Below, piece by piece: positions 60,433 to 64,000 of a stretch of 64,000 nt of DNA. The translations under genes and the position numbers were made by a program. The stretch covers positions 1,513,501-1,577,500 of the forward strand of contig NZ_CP053557.1 of NCBI RefSeq assembly GCF_014524545.1, in the 5' to 3' direction. The notes under the pieces are model-generated. The model was not told the DNA's origin, made no database searches, and saw only the letters and a program-made list of their open reading frames with translations. This DNA is from Exiguobacterium sp. Helios. Lineage in GTDB: Bacteria; Bacillota; Bacilli; Exiguobacteriales; Exiguobacteriaceae. Each line of letters begins with the position of its first letter. Position 1 is the first letter of the stretch.

Positions 60433-60454
60433 GGGACCTGATCAGGTCCCTTTT
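60433..60454 (+). terminator. Hairpin after araA
   Basis: GGGACCT-GATC-AGGTCCC is a perfect palindrome followed by TTTT, 16 bases before the next start. With the short U-tract it probably reduces, rather than stops, expression of the downstream genes. Confidence 0.7.
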
Positions 60455-60469
60455 CATGGAGGAGATATT

Positions 60470-61996
60470 ATGAATAACCAACTCATTAAATCAACACTGA
60501 AGACAAAAGAAGCGACAACACAACTGATCGTCAATGCGGATCTACCGAGAGGCAAAATCAGCAAGCATATCTATGGGCACTTCGCGGAACACCTCGGACG
60601 TTGCATCTATGAAGGTCTCTGGGTCGGTCCGGAATCGCACATCCCAAACACGGATGGCATTCGGAATGACGTGTTAGCGGCGCTGAAGAAATTGAGTATT
60701 CCTGTCTTGCGTTGGCCTGGCGGTTGCTTTGCTGATGAATACCATTGGAAAGATGGAATCGGACCGAACGAGAACCGAAAACGGATGGTCAACACGCATT
60801 GGGGTGGCGTTGTCGAAAACAATCATTTTGGGACACATGAATTCATGCGTCTCTGTGAACTACTCGAATGCGAGCCATATATCTGTGGGAACGTCGGAAG
60901 TGGAACGGTTCAAGAAATGTCTGAGTGGGTCGAATACATGACATTCAACGGAGAGTCACCGATGGCGAACTGGCGTCAGGAGAATGGTCGCACGGAACCG
61001 TGGTCGCTTACATACTTCGGCGTCGGCAACGAGAACTGGGGTTGTGGTGGAAACATGCGTCCTGAGTATTACGCAGACCTGTATCGCCGCTATCAGACTT
61101 ATGTACGAAACTATGATGGCAATCAGCTCTACAAGATTGCTGGTGGCGCCAATATTGATGACTACAAATGGACAGAGGTTCTCATGCGTGAAGCAGGTAC
61201 GATGATGGACGGACTCAGCCTTCACTATTACACGATCCCGGGTGATTTCTGGTTAGGTAAAGGATCGGCGTTAGATTTCACAGAAGACGAGTGGTTCATC
61301 ACATTAAAACGTGCTTATTATATGGATGAATTGATCACGAAGCACGGTCAAATTATGGACCAATATGATCCGGAGAAGCGAGTCGGCCTGATCGTCGATG
61401 AGTGGGGAACATGGTTCGATGTAGAACCAGGAACGAACCCAGGCTTCTTGTATCAACAAAATTCAATCCGTGATGCACTCGTAGCAGCGATTCACTTCAA
61501 TATCTTCCATAAGCACAATGATCGTGTTCACATGGCGAACATTGCACAAATGGTCAACGTGCTTCAGGCGATGATATTGACGGAAGGTGATCAGTTCATT
61601 CTTACTCCGACGTATCACGTGTTTGAAATGTATCGTGTCCATCAAGATGCTGAACGTGTCGAACTAGCAGCCATTACACGTGACTATGTCACTAAACAGG
61701 AAGCCATTCCCGCGATAAATGCAACAGCTTCTCGTGACGCAGAAGGTGTGTTGCATATCAGTCTTTGTCAGCTCGATCACGAGAACGGCGATAAGGTAGA
61801 AATTGATTTGCGTGGTATCGGGATAATTTCTGAAGTATCGGCACGTATTTTAACAGCAGATCATCTCAATGCCCATAATACGTTCGAACAACCTGATTTG
61901 GTTTCTCCACGCGATCATGAAGTGCAGCTGACGGAAGAAGGAAAACTTATTTTTGATGTACCCGCAATGAGCGTCATTACGCTTACGGTTAGCTGA
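60470..61996 (+). CDS. abfA: Alpha-L-arabinofuranosidase (GH51)
   Basis: A 508-residue cytoplasmic enzyme that removes L-arabinose from imported arabino-oligosaccharides. The acid/base is Glu188 in [12 protein letters not shown] and the nucleophile Glu311 in [30 protein letters not shown] and [20 protein letters not shown] are family blocks. There is no signal peptide. ATG 60470 follows GGAGGAGATATT; the same frame is open far upstream inside araA, but that part is not homologous. The small cysteine protein gene starts two bases after its stop. Confidence 0.94.
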   Translation: MNNQLIKSTLKTKEATTQLIVNADLPRGKISKHIYGHFAEHLGRCIYEGLWVGPESHIPNTDGIRNDVLAALKKLSIPVLRWPGGCFADEYHWKDGIGPNENRKRMVNTHWGGVVENNHFGTHEFMRLCELLECEPYICGNVGSGTVQEMSEWVEYMTFNGESPMANWRQENGRTEPWSLTYFGVGNENWGCGGNMRPEYYADLYRRYQTYVRNYDGNQLYKIAGGANIDDYKWTEVLMREAGTMMDGLSLHYYTIPGDFWLGKGSALDFTEDEWFITLKRAYYMDELITKHGQIMDQYDPEKRVGLIVDEWGTWFDVEPGTNPGFLYQQNSIRDALVAAIHFNIFHKHNDRVHMANIAQMVNVLQAMILTEGDQFILTPTYHVFEMYRVHQDAERVELAAITRDYVTKQEAIPAINATASRDAEGVLHISLCQLDHENGDKVEIDLRGIGIISEVSARILTADHLNAHNTFEQPDLVSPRDHEVQLTEEGKLIFDVPAMSVITLTVS

Positions 61997-61997
61997 G

Positions 61998-62237
61998 ATG
62001 AAGGTCGCAGAGACACGACGTTGTCGGACTTGTTCTCCCACAGCGCTAGAGACAGATTGGTTGTTGACGATTGATGCAGAAGTGATGCAACAAGTTACGG
62101 ATGCCGAGTATCAAGAACGACTTCGTCAGTGTTCGACCTGTCCGTTTCATCAGGACGATACCTGTTTAAAGTGTGGATGTTATATCTCTTACCGAGCACG
62201 TCTTGCAACGAAGCATTGTCCTATGAAGGTTTGGTGA
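61998..62237 (+). CDS. Small eight-cysteine protein (DUF6171-like)
   Basis: A 79-residue protein with Cys9, Cys12, Cys45, Cys48, Cys56, Cys59, Cys61 and Cys74, arranged as CRTC, CSTC, CLKCGC and a single C before MKVW. This suits one or two zinc ribbons or an iron-sulfur site, and resembles the DUF6171 family, for which no function is known. The gene lies between abfA and the epimerase gene with one base before its start, so it is co-expressed with the arabinose genes. ATG 61998 has GGTTAGCTGAG upstream, a weak site consistent with coupling. Confidence 0.72.
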   Translation: MKVAETRRCRTCSPTALETDWLLTIDAEVMQQVTDAEYQERLRQCSTCPFHQDDTCLKCGCYISYRARLATKHCPMKVW

Positions 62238-62252
62238 GAAAGGAGCAACAAT

Positions 62253-63254
62253 ATGGAACGACAGACAGAAGTAGTGGATCAGACGGCAATCATGCTTGAG
62301 AATGAGACGTGTCGTTTGCGTATCTTGACATATGGAGCTACGCTTCAAGAATTTTCGATACAAGATGAAGGATGGAAAAATCTTATCCTGTCTTACGATA
62401 CGTTGGAAGAGTATATGGCAGATACCTATTACTTAGGAGCGACCATCGGGCGCGTCGCAGGTCGAATCGAAAACGGCGCATTTGATCTAGAGAAAATGAC
62501 GTATCAGTTACCGCAAAACGAAGGGAATCATCATTTACATGGTGGAGACGGTCTGCACTGTCAGTTTTGGAAAGTAGAAGACGTGTCAGCAGATTTCCTA
62601 ACCCTTCGTTACGTAAGTCCTGATGGTGAGAATGGCTATAAAGGAATGCTTGATATTCGGGCTTCTTTTGAGTTACTTTCTGATGGTGTGAGGATTAGCT
62701 ATGAGGCAACCAGTGATACTGATACGGTGTGTGATCTGACGAACCATACGTACTTTAATCTGAGTGCAGGTAAACGTGATATTTTACAACATGAATTGAC
62801 ATTATCTGCTGATCGCTTTGCTGAGCTACGTGAGGATTTGATACCTACAGGAAAATTACTAGAGGTAGACCAAACACCATTCGACTTCCGATTAGGCCGA
62901 ACCTTATCGGAAGGTTCTGCTTCGCATCATCCTCAAAACCAATTGGTCGGTGGTTATGATCATCCGTTTGTGTTCGCCGATCAACGAAAAGCGAAGCTCT
63001 ATGATCCTGAAAGCCAACGCACATTGACATTGTTTACATCTACTCCCGCACTCGTTTTGTACTCAGGAAATCAGATGAATGAGGAGACGATGTTACGTGA
63101 AGGACAATCAAGAAAACATTACGGTGTATGTTTAGAGCCGCAGCATCTTCCTGACGCGGTCCATCATGAAGAGTTCCCTTCTATCCTATTAGCAGCAGGA
63201 CAGACATATCGATGGGAAACGGTGTATCGAGTCGAGAAAGGAGTCAGTCGATGA
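62253..63254 (+). CDS. galM: Aldose 1-epimerase (mutarotase)
   Basis: A 333-residue enzyme that interconverts alpha and beta anomers of free sugars, here presumably arabinose. Family motifs are GRVAGRIENGAF, HHLHGGDGLH, CDLTNHTYFNLSA with the catalytic histidine, and GVCLEPQHLPDA with the catalytic glutamate. ATG 62253 follows AAAGGAGC. The last four bases overlap the araM start (ATGA), so translation is coupled. It supplies the anomer preferred by AraA. Confidence 0.93.
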   Translation: MERQTEVVDQTAIMLENETCRLRILTYGATLQEFSIQDEGWKNLILSYDTLEEYMADTYYLGATIGRVAGRIENGAFDLEKMTYQLPQNEGNHHLHGGDGLHCQFWKVEDVSADFLTLRYVSPDGENGYKGMLDIRASFELLSDGVRISYEATSDTDTVCDLTNHTYFNLSAGKRDILQHELTLSADRFAELREDLIPTGKLLEVDQTPFDFRLGRTLSEGSASHHPQNQLVGGYDHPFVFADQRKAKLYDPESQRTLTLFTSTPALVLYSGNQMNEETMLREGQSRKHYGVCLEPQHLPDAVHHEEFPSILLAAGQTYRWETVYRVEKGVSR

Positions 63255-64000
63255 ACCTCGAACAGATTCAGGAACAGGTAGCCGCGTGCACATGTGGAAA
63301 TCCGCATCACACCATTACAATAGAACAGATTAGTGCTTCAGAAAATGTTTGGCAATCGTTAGCCGAGTTTGTACAGAAAAAAGAATGGCGGCACCTTCTC
63401 GTCATCGCAGATGCAAATACGCAGGCTGTCGGTTATTCTCCATTGAAAAAAGTATTAGAAGAAGCGGGCATCGACGTATCATTCGTCTCACTTTCCTTGA
63501 ACGAACAAGGGGATGTCTTAGCTGGTGAATTATCAGTTGTTCAAGTGTTGTTAGAGCAAGATGCGAGTGTAGATGCATTGATTGCACTAGGAACAGGTAC
63601 GATTCATGATGTGACACGATTCTGTGCTGCAAAAACAAAAGTGCCATTTCTCTCGGTGCCAACTGCTCCTTCAGTGGATGGTTTTACATCGAAAGGGGCA
63701 CCATTGATTGTAAGAGGTAAAAAGATCACCTATCAACTTGTTTCGCCGATTGCTGTATTTGTACCGAATGATATTATTCGCAACGCACCACAAGCTTTAG
63801 TGGCAGCAGGTGTAGGTGATATGCTCGGAAAATATACATCCTTATTGGATTGGCACTTTGGCGCTTTTGATGGAAATGAACCGTTTTGTCCTATTGTCGC
63901 TCGATTAACAGAACGAGCATTGTTTGCCTGTATGGAGGTTCTACCAGAGATCTACGAAGGAAAAGCGAAAGGTTTGGATCAACTCATGGACTCGCTACTC
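63251..64000 (+). CDS. araM: sn-Glycerol-1-phosphate dehydrogenase (5' part, cut by window end)
   Basis: At least 250 residues are present and the frame is open at the right edge. The sequence matches AraM/EgsA: LLVIADANTQAVG, the NAD-binding LIALGTGTIHDVTRF, VPTAPSVDGFTSKGAPLI with a metal-ligand aspartate, and AAGVGDMLGKYTSLLDW. In Bacillus AraM is a nickel-dependent dehydrogenase reducing dihydroxyacetone phosphate to sn-glycerol-1-phosphate for an archaeal-type lipid, and is encoded in the arabinose operon as here. It overlaps the epimerase gene by four bases. Confidence 0.92.
   Translation, partial: MNLEQIQEQVAACTCGNPHHTITIEQISASENVWQSLAEFVQKKEWRHLLVIADANTQAVGYSPLKKVLEEAGIDVSFVSLSLNEQGDVLAGELSVVQVLLEQDASVDALIALGTGTIHDVTRFCAAKTKVPFLSVPTAPSVDGFTSKGAPLIVRGKKITYQLVSPIAVFVPNDIIRNAPQALVAAGVGDMLGKYTSLLDWHFGAFDGNEPFCPIVARLTERALFACMEVLPEIYEGKAKGLDQLMDSLL

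Noticed and set aside
60176-60469. N-terminal extension of the GH51 gene reaching into araA
   Set aside because: The segment overlaps araA in another frame, lacks family similarity, and a strong ribosome binding site precedes ATG 60470.

Overview
The window looks like chromosome of a low-to-moderate GC Firmicute of the order Bacillales, most probably Exiguobacterium. This is inferred from gene content, strong AAGGAGG-type ribosome binding sites, a B-type (Bacillus-like) RNase P RNA beside a ypsC-type RNA methyltransferase, and Gram-positive style operators (cre, Zur, AraR, GntR). No tRNA, rRNA, CRISPR array or intact transposon was found.

Layout. 1-7.7 kb: end of a solute-binding protein gene, a DrrAB-type ABC exporter, an amino acid permease, a hypothetical protein, a DedA protein, an NhaC/YuiF-like antiporter and a beta-carbonic anhydrase. 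7.7-10.7 kb: adhE behind an unusually dense regulatory region (two TGTGA-N6-TCACA palindromes, a perfect cre, a Rex-like site at the start of transcription). 10.7-18 kb: Lrp regulator, UlaG-like hydrolase, MFS transporter, acetyltransferase, an SMI1/KNR4 plus helical-protein pair, a kinase-fold protein and a membrane protein. 18-36.5 kb: secreted nucleotide phosphohydrolase, GrpB, DinB-like protein, alpha/beta hydrolase, a Zur-controlled COG0523 metallochaperone, cardiolipin synthase, GH31 alpha-glucosidase, DUF1643 protein with lytic transglycosylase, several uncharacterised proteins, a YugO-like potassium channel and a subtilisin-like protease. 36.5-38.2 kb: rnpB and ypsC. 38.2-41.5 kb: an AT-richer island with a decayed tyrosine integrase, a membrane-anchored extracytoplasmic protein, a small membrane protein and an SMI1/KNR4 gene.

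42.3-48.5 kb is a mannan/cellulose-oligosaccharide locus equivalent to Bacillus gmuBACDREF. A PTS (IIB, IIA, IIC), a 6-phospho-beta-glycosidase and a GntR/UTRA repressor face a divergent gene in which mannose-6-phosphate isomerase and a ROK sugar kinase are fused in one 597-residue protein. Two copies of a HutC-type operator mark the PTS promoter and the repressor gene, and a perfect cre lies in the PTS leader. 48.5-49.1 kb holds debris: an apparent IS3-family end, a broken SMI1/KNR4 gene and a perfect 50-nt palindrome.

49.2-64 kb is a complete L-arabinose and arabinan utilisation region: yesL-like gene and araR on the minus strand, then araNPQ (ABC importer), a membrane-anchored GH43 arabinanase, araB-araD-araA, a GH51 arabinofuranosidase, a small eight-cysteine protein, aldose 1-epimerase and araM (cut by the window end). 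Four AraR-type palindromes sit in two pairs around the araN and araB promoters, with cre sites. Hairpins between cistrons probably grade expression. Overall the region couples sugar capture to fermentation control: CcpA-type sites recur at adhE, gmu, ara, GH31 and one gene of unknown function.
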